Of a DNA stretch of 64,000 nt, positions 57,021 through 64,000 are shown in pieces; the first letter of the stretch is position 1, and every line of letters starts with the position of its first letter. Source of the stretch: Rhodovibrionaceae bacterium (lineage in GTDB: Bacteria > Pseudomonadota > Alphaproteobacteria > Kiloniellales > DSM-21159); the NCBI GenBank assembly GCA_028279885.1, contig JANQMX010000058.1, forward strand, positions 1 through 64,000, in the 5' to 3' direction. The translations under genes were made by a program, and so were the position numbers. The notes beneath the pieces were generated by a model, which was given only the letters and a program-made list of their open reading frames with translations, was not told where the DNA came from and searched no databases.

Positions 57021-57707
57021 TCAAACCTCTTTGACGAAGCGCTCGACCGGCAGGCGCGCCTGCCAACCTTCGCGCTCCAGCTCCGGGTGCTCCTGCGCTT
57101 CTTCTGGCCAGCCGATGCAGAGATGGCCGATGAAGCGCCATCCGGGCTCGGCTGCGAGATCGGCGCTCAGCCGGTCCGGCTCAAGGATCGAGACCCAGCC
57201 GAGCCCGAGGCCCTCGGCGCGCAGCAGCAGCCAGAGGCACTGAATGGCGGCGACAACTGAGTAGGCCTTGGTCTCCGGCATGGTGCGGGCACCAAGTCCG
57301 GCGCCTTCGGTGCTTTCCAGGTCGGCGAAGACGGCAATCTGCACCGGCGCGATATCCAGGCCCGAGAGCTTGAGCCGCGCATAGCGCTCGGCCTTCTCGC
57401 CGTGGTAGGAGCCCAGCGCATCGGCATTCGCACTCTCGAAGTTGGCTTTCACCTTGGCGCGGGCCTCGGGTGTATCGACGAAGACGAAGCGCCAGGGCTG
57501 ACTGTTGCCGACGCTGGGGCCCTTGCAGGCCTCCTCCAGACAGGCCATGACCAGGCCGCGATCGACCGGGTCGGCGCGAAAGTGCCGCACGTCGCGCCGC
57601 CAGCGCATCAGATCGCGCAGCGCCCGGCGGAACGCCGTGTCGAACTCGGGCGGCTCTTTGCTCTGGGACAGGCGTTGCGTGTTCACTGGCTGATTTCCGT
57701 CCTGCAT
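57021..57707 (-). CDS. bluB: 5,6-dimethylbenzimidazole synthase
   Basis: BluB breaks down reduced FMN with oxygen to make 5,6-dimethylbenzimidazole, the lower ligand of cobalamin. The 228-residue product has the nitroreductase fold with BluB signatures: MRWRRDVRHFRADPVD, GPSVGNSQPWRFVFV, LKLSGLDIAPVQIAVFAD and a C-terminal GWVSILEPDRL. I chose ATG at 57707 behind GGAAAGG; the longer frame is not real. It has no adjacent cob genes. It needs oxygen, so DMB would be made under oxic conditions. Confidence 0.9.
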   Translation of the reverse strand: MQDGNQPVNTQRLSQSKEPPEFDTAFRRALRDLMRWRRDVRHFRADPVDRGLVMACLEEACKGPSVGNSQPWRFVFVDTPEARAKVKANFESANADALGSYHGEKAERYARLKLSGLDIAPVQIAVFADLESTEGAGLGARTMPETKAYSVVAAIQCLWLLLRAEGLGLGWVSILEPDRLSADLAAEPGWRFIGHLCIGWPEEAQEHPELEREGWQARLPVERFVKEV

Positions 57708-57777
57708 CGCCCTTTCCTTAGCCTCTCCGGCCGGGCTACCACAATCCGCGGAAATGGCCAGCAAGAAGGATGGTTGA

Positions 57778-58914
57778 ATGCCGGCAGCACTCGATGGGCT
57801 CTTGGTTCTCGATTTCGCGACCCTGCTGCCGGGCCCTTTGGCCACCTTGATGCTGGCAGAGGCCGGCGCCGAGGTGGTCAAGATAGAGAGGCCGGACGGG
57901 GGCGACGACATGCGTCACTACCCGCCGCAATGGGGCGAGTCCGGCGCTGCCTTCAGTCTGCTCAACCGCCGCAAGAAGAGCCTGGCCATCGATCTCAAGG
58001 CGCCCGATGCCGTCGCGCGCTTGCGGTCCCTGATCGCGCGCGCCGATGTCCTGGTCGAGCAGTTCCGGCCGGGTGTGATGACGCGGCTCGGCCTGGGTTA
58101 CGACGCCTGCCGGGCCCTCAACCCGCGTTTGGTCTATTGCTCGATCACCGGCTATGGGCAGAGCGGGGACAATAGCGGGCGCGCTGGCCACGATCTGAAC
58201 TATCAAGCTGAGGCTGGGCTCCTTTCACTCAGCTACGGCAGTGCAGAGCAGCCGGTGGTGCCGCCGATGCTGACCGCCGATATCGCCGGCGGCGCTTATC
58301 CAGCCGTCATCAACATCCTGATGGCGCTGCGCCAGCGCGAGATGACGGGGGAGGGGACGCATCTCGATGTCGCCATGGCCGATGGGCTTTTCACGCTGCC
58401 CTTTTGGGCCCTGGCCGAGGGGCAGGCGACCGGCCGCTGGCCGGGCAACGCCAACTCCTTGCTGTCGGGCGGCGCGGCGCGCTACCGGCTCTATCCCACC
58501 GCGGACGGGAAGCTGTTGGCTGTCGCCGCCATCGAGCAGAAGTTCTGGGAGGCCTTTTGCGAGGCTATCGGCCTGGACCCGGAGCTGCGCGACGACCGGC
58601 AGAGCCCCGAGGCCACGACCCGCCGTGTTGCCGAGATCGTGAGAGATCGTTCGGCTGCCTACTGGGCTGACCTCTTCGCTCGGGTCGATTGCTGCTGCAA
58701 TCTGGTGCGCAGCTTGGAGGAGGCTCAGGCTGACCCGCGCTTCCAAGCCCGGGGCCTCTTCGCCGAACGCCTGGTCAACGAGGCCGGGCAGGGCATGAGC
58801 GCGCTGCCGCTGCCCATCGACCCCTCATTAAGGGCGGCCCCTGGCCTACCTGCTTCAGCGCCCGGGCTCGGCGCCGACAACGCCATGCTCGATGCGTTCG
58901 AAAGGGATGGTTAG
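57778..58914 (+). CDS. CaiB/BaiF family III CoA-transferase
   Basis: The 378-residue protein transfers CoA between carboxylic acids. It shows the family start GLLVLDFATLLPGPLATLML, the segment VVKIERPDGGDDMRHYPP, LNRRKKSLAIDLKAPDAVAR and the active-site region GHDLNYQAEAGLLSLSY with the catalytic Asp. The substrate is not clear; the best matches in style are alpha-methylacyl-CoA racemase-like members. It is divergent from bluB with 70 bases between the starts and precedes a small dioxygenase gene. Confidence 0.88.
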   Translation: MPAALDGLLVLDFATLLPGPLATLMLAEAGAEVVKIERPDGGDDMRHYPPQWGESGAAFSLLNRRKKSLAIDLKAPDAVARLRSLIARADVLVEQFRPGVMTRLGLGYDACRALNPRLVYCSITGYGQSGDNSGRAGHDLNYQAEAGLLSLSYGSAEQPVVPPMLTADIAGGAYPAVINILMALRQREMTGEGTHLDVAMADGLFTLPFWALAEGQATGRWPGNANSLLSGGAARYRLYPTADGKLLAVAAIEQKFWEAFCEAIGLDPELRDDRQSPEATTRRVAEIVRDRSAAYWADLFARVDCCCNLVRSLEEAQADPRFQARGLFAERLVNEAGQGMSALPLPIDPSLRAAPGLPASAPGLGADNAMLDAFERDG

Positions 58915-58986
58915 TGGGCTGTGCTTATTCTCCGAAGGCTGATACACCCTTGCCAGGATTGTACAGTGACTTGCGGGAAAAGCGGT

Positions 58987-59604
58987 ATGCCGAGCGGCGA
59001 GTCAGGTCACGCGCTGAAAGTAGAGAGCTGGGGCGACCCCAGCATCCTGGTCACCGAGTTCCCGGATATCGAGGACTTTCACGGCCAGCTGATCGAGACC
59101 GTTCTGCGGCTGGAGCAGGACCCCGAATTCACGCGCCACTTCGACGGCCATGTGGGTGAGAGCAAGGTCTATCATGTCGAGCGCTGGGACTGTCCTGCCG
59201 CACGGTTGATCGATGCGCGGGCCAAGGCACTCTTCACCTCGGCGCTCAAGAAAGAGAACGCCGTGGTCGATCTCAGCTGGGCCAGCGTCTACCGGGCCGG
59301 GAACTACTGCCTGCCGCACAGCCATTTCCGCTCGGCCGCCAGCCTGGTCTACTTCCTCGATCTCGGCGACGAAGAGGCCGGTGGTCGTTTTCTCTTCACC
59401 GACCCGCGTCTCAAGATCTGCTGCAGACATGAGCCTGGGCGCATGACCTACCCAGTGGGTCCGCAGGTCCGGCCGGGGATTCTGATGATGTTCCCCGCGC
59501 AGTGCGTCCACATGGTGACGCCCTATCACGGCACCCGGCCGCGTATCACCATGTCCTGGAACATCGACGACAAGGCCCTGCCGGGTAATCCTCTACCGAA
59601 CTAA
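58987..59604 (+). CDS. Putative 2OG-Fe(II) oxygenase (PF13759-like)
   Basis: The 205-residue protein resembles small 2OG-Fe(II) oxygenases of marine phages and bacteria. Iron ligands are in LPHSHFRSAASLVYFLDLGD (HxH-type variation of the first motif) and the last His in FPAQCVHMVTPYHGTRPRIT, with an Arg of the 2-oxoglutarate pocket in RPRITMSWNI. The start is unclear: ATG at 58987 has GGGA upstream, while a GTG at 58921 would add 22 residues. It could hydroxylate a small molecule or a protein. Confidence 0.68.
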   Translation: MPSGESGHALKVESWGDPSILVTEFPDIEDFHGQLIETVLRLEQDPEFTRHFDGHVGESKVYHVERWDCPAARLIDARAKALFTSALKKENAVVDLSWASVYRAGNYCLPHSHFRSAASLVYFLDLGDEEAGGRFLFTDPRLKICCRHEPGRMTYPVGPQVRPGILMMFPAQCVHMVTPYHGTRPRITMSWNIDDKALPGNPLPN

Positions 59605-60131
59605 CGTCCGCCGTTGGCCTGCGCCGGGTGAAGGTCGACCATCAGCTCGTTGGCCAGCGCTTCCAGCGCATCCTGCACCTCGCCGATCGGCAGCTCCTCC
59701 GGCTTGTCCAGCCTGGCCTTGGCCTTGAAGATGACGCCGCCGGCCATGGCGCCGCTGACGTATTCCGTGGTCAGCTCATCGATGTTGACCTTGAGGGCGG
59801 CGAGGGCGCGGGAGATGTCCTGCACGATGCCGGCCCGGTCATGGCCCATGAGCTCGAGATCGTAGAGCGTGCCCTGTGCCACGCTCTCTCGCACTGCCGG
59901 CTCGACCAGCAGCTGGAGATCCTGGCTCTGCAGAGCCAGAAGCGCCTGGGTCAGGGCCTGCGCCTTGCCGTCCTCGACGCTGAGCAGCACGGTCCCGGCA
60001 AAGCGCCCTGCGATGCTGTTCATGTGACCGTCGAGCCAGTTGCCGCCTTGCCCGGCAATGGCCTCGGAAAGCCGATAGACCAGCCCGGGCTGGTCCCGCC
60101 CGATTACGGCGCAGACGAGGCGCGTCTCCAT
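59601..60131 (-). CDS. ACT-domain protein, GcvR-like
   Basis: The 176-residue protein consists of two ACT domains, about 4-75 (LVCAVIGRDQPGLVYRLSEA) and 90-170 (DLELMGHDRAGIVQDISRAL). This is the layout of GcvR, which blocks the activator GcvA when glycine is low. No gcvA or glycine-cleavage gene is near. I took ATG at 60131 behind AGGAG rather than the TTG just before it. Its stop overlaps the stop of the convergent oxygenase by 4 bases. Confidence 0.8.
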   Translation of the reverse strand: METRLVCAVIGRDQPGLVYRLSEAIAGQGGNWLDGHMNSIAGRFAGTVLLSVEDGKAQALTQALLALQSQDLQLLVEPAVRESVAQGTLYDLELMGHDRAGIVQDISRALAALKVNIDELTTEYVSGAMAGGVIFKAKARLDKPEELPIGEVQDALEALANELMVDLHPAQANGGR

Positions 60132-60297
60132 TCCCAACTCCTATTATCGTTAGGCGGAGCGTCGCATCACAAAGATGCCACGTCCAGCATGCAGACTGTC
60201 ATGCGCATAGACTCTTCCGCGCGATGGGGACATCATCCCTGCGTGCAACGTTCAACCGTGCCTGTGCCAGCCGAGCGCGCAGGACAGGGAGGCATAA

Positions 60298-61896
60298 ATG
60301 ACAAAGGAAACTTGGCTTAAGCGTTTGATCGGCGAGGGCAAGATCGGTCGACGCGACTTTCTGATGCAAGCGGCGGCTGTCGGCGTAGGTGCCGCGGCAG
60401 CCGGGTCCATGTTCGATGCCGCGCAGGCGGCGACACCGAAATCCGGTGGCCACTACAAGCAGGGCCTGACCGGCGGCGCCACCAGCGATACGCTGGACCC
60501 GGCGCAGATTCTCGACTCCTACATGATCAACGTCAGCTTCGGGCAACTGCGCAACAACCTGACGGAGATCGCCCCGAGCGGCGAGCTGATCGGTGAGTTG
60601 GCCGAGAGCTGGGATGCCTCGCCGGATGCGGCGACCTGGACGTTCAAGATCCGTCAGGGCGTCGAGTTCCACAACGGCAAGACCATGACGGTCGACGACG
60701 TGATCGCGTCCTTCAACCACCACCGTGGGGAGGATACCAAGTCCGCCGCCAAGGGCATCGTCGCACCGATCCAGGAGGTTCGTGCCGACGGGCCGGACCG
60801 GGTTGTGTTCGTTCTCGACGGCGGCAATGCCGACTTCCCCTTCCTGGTCAGCGACTACCATCTGGCCATCTGCCCGGCCAAGGACGACAGCATCGATTGG
60901 CAATCCGGTGTCGGCACCGGCGGCTATGCGCTTGAGAGCTTCGAGCCCGGGGTCAACACCATCGTCAAGCGCAACCCCAACTACTGGAAGGCGGGGCGCG
61001 CCCACTTCGAGTCCGTGGAGAACCTCTTCATCGCCGACGCCACGGCGCGCACCAACGCGCTCAAGACCGGCGAGATCTACTCCATGTCGAACCTGGAGCT
61101 GAAGACGGTTCACCTGCTGCAGCGGGACCCGGACCTGCAGATCTTCCCGATCACCGGCAACAAGCACAACACGCTGCCGATGCACACCGACACGGCGCCG
61201 TTCGACAACAACGACGTGCGCTTGGCGCTCAAGTACGCCATCGATCGCGAGGAGATGCTGCAGAAGATCATCAAGGGCCAGGGCGAACTCGGCAACGACA
61301 ACCCGGTCGGCCCGGCCAACATCTACCGGGCGACGCCGGAGGAGCTGCCGCAGCGCGAATTCGATCCGGAGAAGGCGAAGTTCCATCTCAAGAAGGCCGG
61401 CATGGAGAACCTCTCGGTCCAGCTTCACGTTGCCGACACGGCCTTCGAAGGCGCGGTCGATTCAGGGCAGCTCTTTGCCGAAACGGCCAAGGCCGCCGGC
61501 ATCACCATCGACGTGGTGCGGGAGCCGAACGATGGCTATTGGTCCAACGTCTGGCTCAAGAAGCCCTGGAGCGCCAGCTATTGGGGCGGTCGCCCGACCG
61601 AAGACTGGATTTTCTCGCAGATCTATTCCTCGGGCGCCGACTGGAACGAGGCGCGTTGGGAGAACGAGCGCTTCAACACGCTGCTGATCGAAGCGCGCGG
61701 CGAGCTGGACCCGGCCAAGCGGCGGGAGCTTTATGTCGAGATGCAACGCCTCGTCCACGACGACGGCGGCTCGATCATCCCGCTCTTCATGGCTTACACC
61801 CACGCTGCCACCAACAACATCGGCCTGCCCGAGCAGATCGCCAACAACTGGGAGCTCGACGGCCACAAGAACGGCGAGCGCTGGTGGTTCGTTTGA
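60298..61896 (+). CDS. Tat-exported peptide-type substrate-binding protein, second copy
   Basis: The 532-residue protein is a family 5 solute-binding protein with a twin-arginine signal (KIGRRDFLMQAAAVGVGAAA). The core reads TFKIRQGVEFHNGKTMTVDD and NPNYWKAGRAHFESVENLFI. It shares many blocks with the protein at 44377-45945, including EPxDGYWSNVW and GGRPTED or SGRPTED, so the two are paralogues. GGGAGGC lies before ATG. A strong terminator follows, so the gene is a single unit without a permease. Confidence 0.9.
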   Translation: MTKETWLKRLIGEGKIGRRDFLMQAAAVGVGAAAAGSMFDAAQAATPKSGGHYKQGLTGGATSDTLDPAQILDSYMINVSFGQLRNNLTEIAPSGELIGELAESWDASPDAATWTFKIRQGVEFHNGKTMTVDDVIASFNHHRGEDTKSAAKGIVAPIQEVRADGPDRVVFVLDGGNADFPFLVSDYHLAICPAKDDSIDWQSGVGTGGYALESFEPGVNTIVKRNPNYWKAGRAHFESVENLFIADATARTNALKTGEIYSMSNLELKTVHLLQRDPDLQIFPITGNKHNTLPMHTDTAPFDNNDVRLALKYAIDREEMLQKIIKGQGELGNDNPVGPANIYRATPEELPQREFDPEKAKFHLKKAGMENLSVQLHVADTAFEGAVDSGQLFAETAKAAGITIDVVREPNDGYWSNVWLKKPWSASYWGGRPTEDWIFSQIYSSGADWNEARWENERFNTLLIEARGELDPAKRRELYVEMQRLVHDDGGSIIPLFMAYTHAATNNIGLPEQIANNWELDGHKNGERWWFV

Positions 61897-61957
61897 TTTG
61901 GGGTCGTGTGGTCCGGCTAAGCGCTTCGGTGTTGCGCCGGACAGCAACCTAGCAAGC

Positions 61958-61988
61958 AACCCTCCCGCCAGCTGGCGGGAGGGTTTTT
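61958..61988 (+). terminator. Strong rho-independent terminator
   Basis: A perfect 12-base stem, AACCCTCCCGCC/GGCGGGAGGGTT, with loop AGCT is followed by a run of T. It lies 62 bases after the stop of the peptide-binding protein gene and is the clearest terminator in the window. Confidence 0.92.
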
Positions 61989-62131
61989 CTTTGGGCACTA
62001 TCAGCTCTCTGCACGCGGACAGTCCGCGAGCCCGTGATCAGCTTCAGGAAAGCGTGGCTCCGGCGGACGCGCGCGCTATCCTCTCGAGCGTTCGGTGAGC
62101 GCAGTCGCCTCGGAACCACCGCGGGAGAGAT

Positions 62132-63406
62132 ATGAGCCAAGGATCCTCAGACGCAGCCTCTTTGCCGCCCCTCGATCTCGAAGGCTTGTCCCTCTGGCTG
62201 GTGGAGCGGGGCATGCGGGGGCAACGGCTGGGTGAGCAGATCGCTGGGTTCTGCCGACGGATCTACGACGCCGGCTTTCCGATGAAGCGGGCGCAGATGG
62301 GCATGTACACGCTCCATCCCCGCTACGGCTCGCACACCTTCGTCTGGCGGCCCGAGGTCGAGGGGATCGAGCATGTTCCGCGTGAGCACGCGGTCCAAAG
62401 CCGCGACGTCTACCTCAAGAGCCCGGTCCACCATATGCGCAGCAGGGGCCTTCTGGCGCTGCGCCGGCGGCTCGATGTCGAAGACCCGGAGGAATTCGTT
62501 CTCTTCCCCGAGCTGCGTGCGGAAGGGCTGGTCGACTATGCGGCCTTCATCGTGCCCTACGATCCGGTGCAGGTGGCGGCCCTCGCCAAGGGGGCGGGCG
62601 CGGCCGGCGACACGCCCGGTCCAGGCGGCGCAATCGACGGCATCTTCTTCTCCTGCGCCACCGACCGGCCCGAAGGCTTCGACCAGCGACAGCTCGATCA
62701 GGTGGCTGCGATGCTCCCTTATCTCGCGATCTGCGCCAAATCGCGCCTAACCTACGACGTCGCGAGCACCGTGCTGGAGACCTACCTCGGCCGGGATGCA
62801 GGCAAGCGGGTTCTGACCGGCGCGATCGAGCGCGGCTCGGCCGAGGCCATTCGCGCCGTGATCTGGTTTTCCGACCTGCGCGGCTTCACCAAGCTGACCG
62901 ACAGCCTGCCGCGGGACGTTCTCGTCGCCACGCTCAACGACTATCTCGAGGCGATGGCAGAGCCGGTCCAGGCGCACCATGGCCAGATCCTCAAGTTCAT
63001 GGGCGACGGGCTGCTGGCCACCTTCGACCTGACGGGCAGGGACGACGCAGAAGTCTGCCGGGACGCCCTTGCGGCGGCGGCAGAGCTGCGCGCCGCTCTT
63101 CCCGGCCTCAACGAGGCGCGCGAGGCGGCCGGCAAGCCTATCATGGACTTCGGCCTGGCGCTGCACCTGGGCGAGGTCTTCTACGGCAACATTGGCGCCA
63201 GCGAGCGATTGGACTTCACCGTGGTCGGGCCGGCGGTCAACGAGGCGAGCCGAATTCAGGCACTCTGCAAGGAGCTCGACCGCAGCATCCTCGCCTCCAG
63301 CAGCGTGCGCGCCGCCGCGGGCGATGACTGCGGCTTGGAGTCGCTCGGCTTTCACGCCCTGCGCGGTGTGCGCAAGCCGCAGGAGCTCTTCGGGCTCGCG
63401 GATTGA
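62132..63406 (+). CDS. Class III adenylate/guanylate cyclase
   Basis: The 424-residue soluble protein makes cyclic AMP or GMP. Residues about 1-210 form an N-terminal sensor-like domain without a recognised ligand. Residues about 240-400 are the cyclase domain: metal Asp in VIWFSDLRGFTKLTDSLP and in KFMGDGLLATF, and transition-state residues in DFTVVGPAVNEASRIQALCK. The N-terminal type is common in rhizobial cyclases. No downstream gene shares its strand. GAGAGAT precedes ATG. Confidence 0.88.
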   Translation: MSQGSSDAASLPPLDLEGLSLWLVERGMRGQRLGEQIAGFCRRIYDAGFPMKRAQMGMYTLHPRYGSHTFVWRPEVEGIEHVPREHAVQSRDVYLKSPVHHMRSRGLLALRRRLDVEDPEEFVLFPELRAEGLVDYAAFIVPYDPVQVAALAKGAGAAGDTPGPGGAIDGIFFSCATDRPEGFDQRQLDQVAAMLPYLAICAKSRLTYDVASTVLETYLGRDAGKRVLTGAIERGSAEAIRAVIWFSDLRGFTKLTDSLPRDVLVATLNDYLEAMAEPVQAHHGQILKFMGDGLLATFDLTGRDDAEVCRDALAAAAELRAALPGLNEAREAAGKPIMDFGLALHLGEVFYGNIGASERLDFTVVGPAVNEASRIQALCKELDRSILASSSVRAAAGDDCGLESLGFHALRGVRKPQELFGLAD

Positions 63407-63465
63407 GGCGGGCGTGGGCTGCGGTGTTCAATGAGGGACGGTCGTGCCTCAACGCCAGAGCATAC

Positions 63466-63897
63466 TTACTTCGATGTGTAGCCCTTTGGGTCTTCCGGTG
63501 AGGTCAGCAGCGTGCCCTCGTACTTCGGAAGATCGTCATCGATCTGAAGCCAGGGAAGCTTGCTCTGATAGTTGACGTGAAACGTCGGTTTGAAGTTCTC
63601 CGGGTCTTCCAAAGACGCGGCGTAGAGATGCATCCCGCCAGGGTAATGATCCGCTTCGAAGCCCATCGGGGACCCACATGTGGCGCAGAAGTGTCGCCGT
63701 ACGCCTTTGGAGCTCTCGAACGTCTTCAGCGCCTGCCCCAGCCATCGGAAATTTTCGATGGGGACGCCGAGCCAGGCGACCAGCGGGGCGGCACAGTTGC
63801 GGCGGCAATCGTCGCAATGGCAATAGCAGGCCCAGGTCGCGTCGCCTTCGTACGCCCAGCGTGTGTCTCCGCAGAGGCAACGGCCTCGTCGTGTCAT
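63466..63897 (-). CDS. GFA-family (Mss4-like) protein
   Basis: The 143-residue protein has the glutathione-dependent formaldehyde-activating fold with the zinc-binding cysteines in CLCGDTRW, CYCHCDDCRRN and FCATCGSPMGFE. Family members bind zinc and often act on or scavenge aldehydes, but most are uncharacterised. The start ATG at 63897 has TGAGGATTGAG upstream and lies 8 bases after the stop of the partial gene at the right edge. The two may form an operon. Confidence 0.85.
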   Translation of the reverse strand: MTRRGRCLCGDTRWAYEGDATWACYCHCDDCRRNCAAPLVAWLGVPIENFRWLGQALKTFESSKGVRRHFCATCGSPMGFEADHYPGGMHLYAASLEDPENFKPTFHVNYQSKLPWLQIDDDLPKYEGTLLTSPEDPKGYTSK

Positions 63898-63905
63898 CTC
63901 AATCC

Positions 63906-64000
63906 TCAGCCACCCTCGCGCGGGTCCTCGGCGGTGGAGTGGTCGGTCGGCTGCGGCGTCATGGTCATGACGGTAACGCCGGTCGCGGACTCGAAGCGGT
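63906..64000 (-). CDS. C-terminal end of an unrecognised gene
   Basis: Only the last 31 residues are visible, ending RFESATGVTVMTMTPQPTDH followed by a short charged tail. The frame is open to the right edge. The stop is at 63906-63908, and the GFA-family gene follows closely on the same strand. No function can be assigned. Confidence 0.55.
   Translation of the reverse strand, partial: RFESATGVTVMTMTPQPTDHSTAEDPREGG

Overview
The window is GC-rich, densely coding DNA from an alphaproteobacterium, most likely a phototrophic or photosynthesis-derived member of the Rhodospirillales-like groups. The evidence is bchE and bchJ with PpsR/CrtJ-type boxes upstream, an FeS-BCP photolyase, system I cytochrome c maturation genes, FixK/FNR-like sites, Tat-exported peptide-binding proteins and several non-haem iron dioxygenases. 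No rRNA, tRNA, CRISPR array, insertion sequence or origin was recognised.

Layout. 1-11.8 kb: the end of a YfcC-type transporter, arcABC (arginine deiminase pathway), then a seven-gene V-type ATPase operon (B-D-I-K-E-DUF2764-A), all on the plus strand with short gaps or overlaps. 11.8-15.7 kb: a PEP-CTERM protein behind a candidate sigma-54 promoter, a small membrane protein with its own terminator, a membrane pyrophosphatase (hppA) and a CBS-domain gene just upstream of it. 16-17.5 kb: a TonB gene under a cobalamin riboswitch. 17.6-23.5 kb: a GntR regulator, an exported hydrolase, and a three-gene minus-strand cluster (P-loop DUF1611-like protein, ABC exporter, Asp/Asn beta-hydroxylase), preceded by a membrane-anchored CBS protein. 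23.6-31.4 kb: ccmI and a ccmF-ccmH fusion, a Crp/Fnr regulator, and divergently a twelve-CXXCH cytochrome c with a small exported partner; an FNR-like box sits in the divergent promoter.

31.5-41 kb: a chemoreceptor, an FeS-BCP photolyase, an MFS exporter, a photolyase/cryptochrome with a coupled 51-residue DUF2256 gene, and divergently bchE-bchJ. Two TGT-N12-ACA boxes lie between the photolyase and bchE. 41-47.7 kb: a peroxiredoxin-like/prolyl-hydroxylase fusion, a gamma-butyrobetaine-type dioxygenase, an esterase, a Tat-exported peptide-binding protein, a decayed beta-hydroxyacid dehydrogenase, a YggT-like protein and Hsp20 with a perfect FNR/FixK-like palindrome upstream. 47.9-55.7 kb: a complete type I secretion locus (TolC-like protein, FecR-RTX giant protein, ABC transporter, membrane fusion protein). 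55.8-56.9 kb: an AT-rich island with one unrecognised membrane protein. 57-64 kb: bluB, a CoA-transferase, a 2OG-Fe(II) oxygenase, a GcvR-like ACT protein, a second Tat peptide-binding protein, a class III cyclase, a GFA-family protein and the end of an unknown gene.

How the genes may work together (inference). Arginine fermentation (ATP from carbamate kinase), a V-type ATPase and a pyrophosphatase form a bioenergetic block able to exchange ATP, PPi and ion gradient when respiration or light is limiting. The cytochrome and Crp/Fnr block, and the Hsp20 site, fit an oxygen-limited regulon. The bchE/photolyase region fits light and redox control. Cobalamin links bchE (a B12-dependent cyclase), bluB (lower ligand synthesis) and the riboswitch-controlled TonB.
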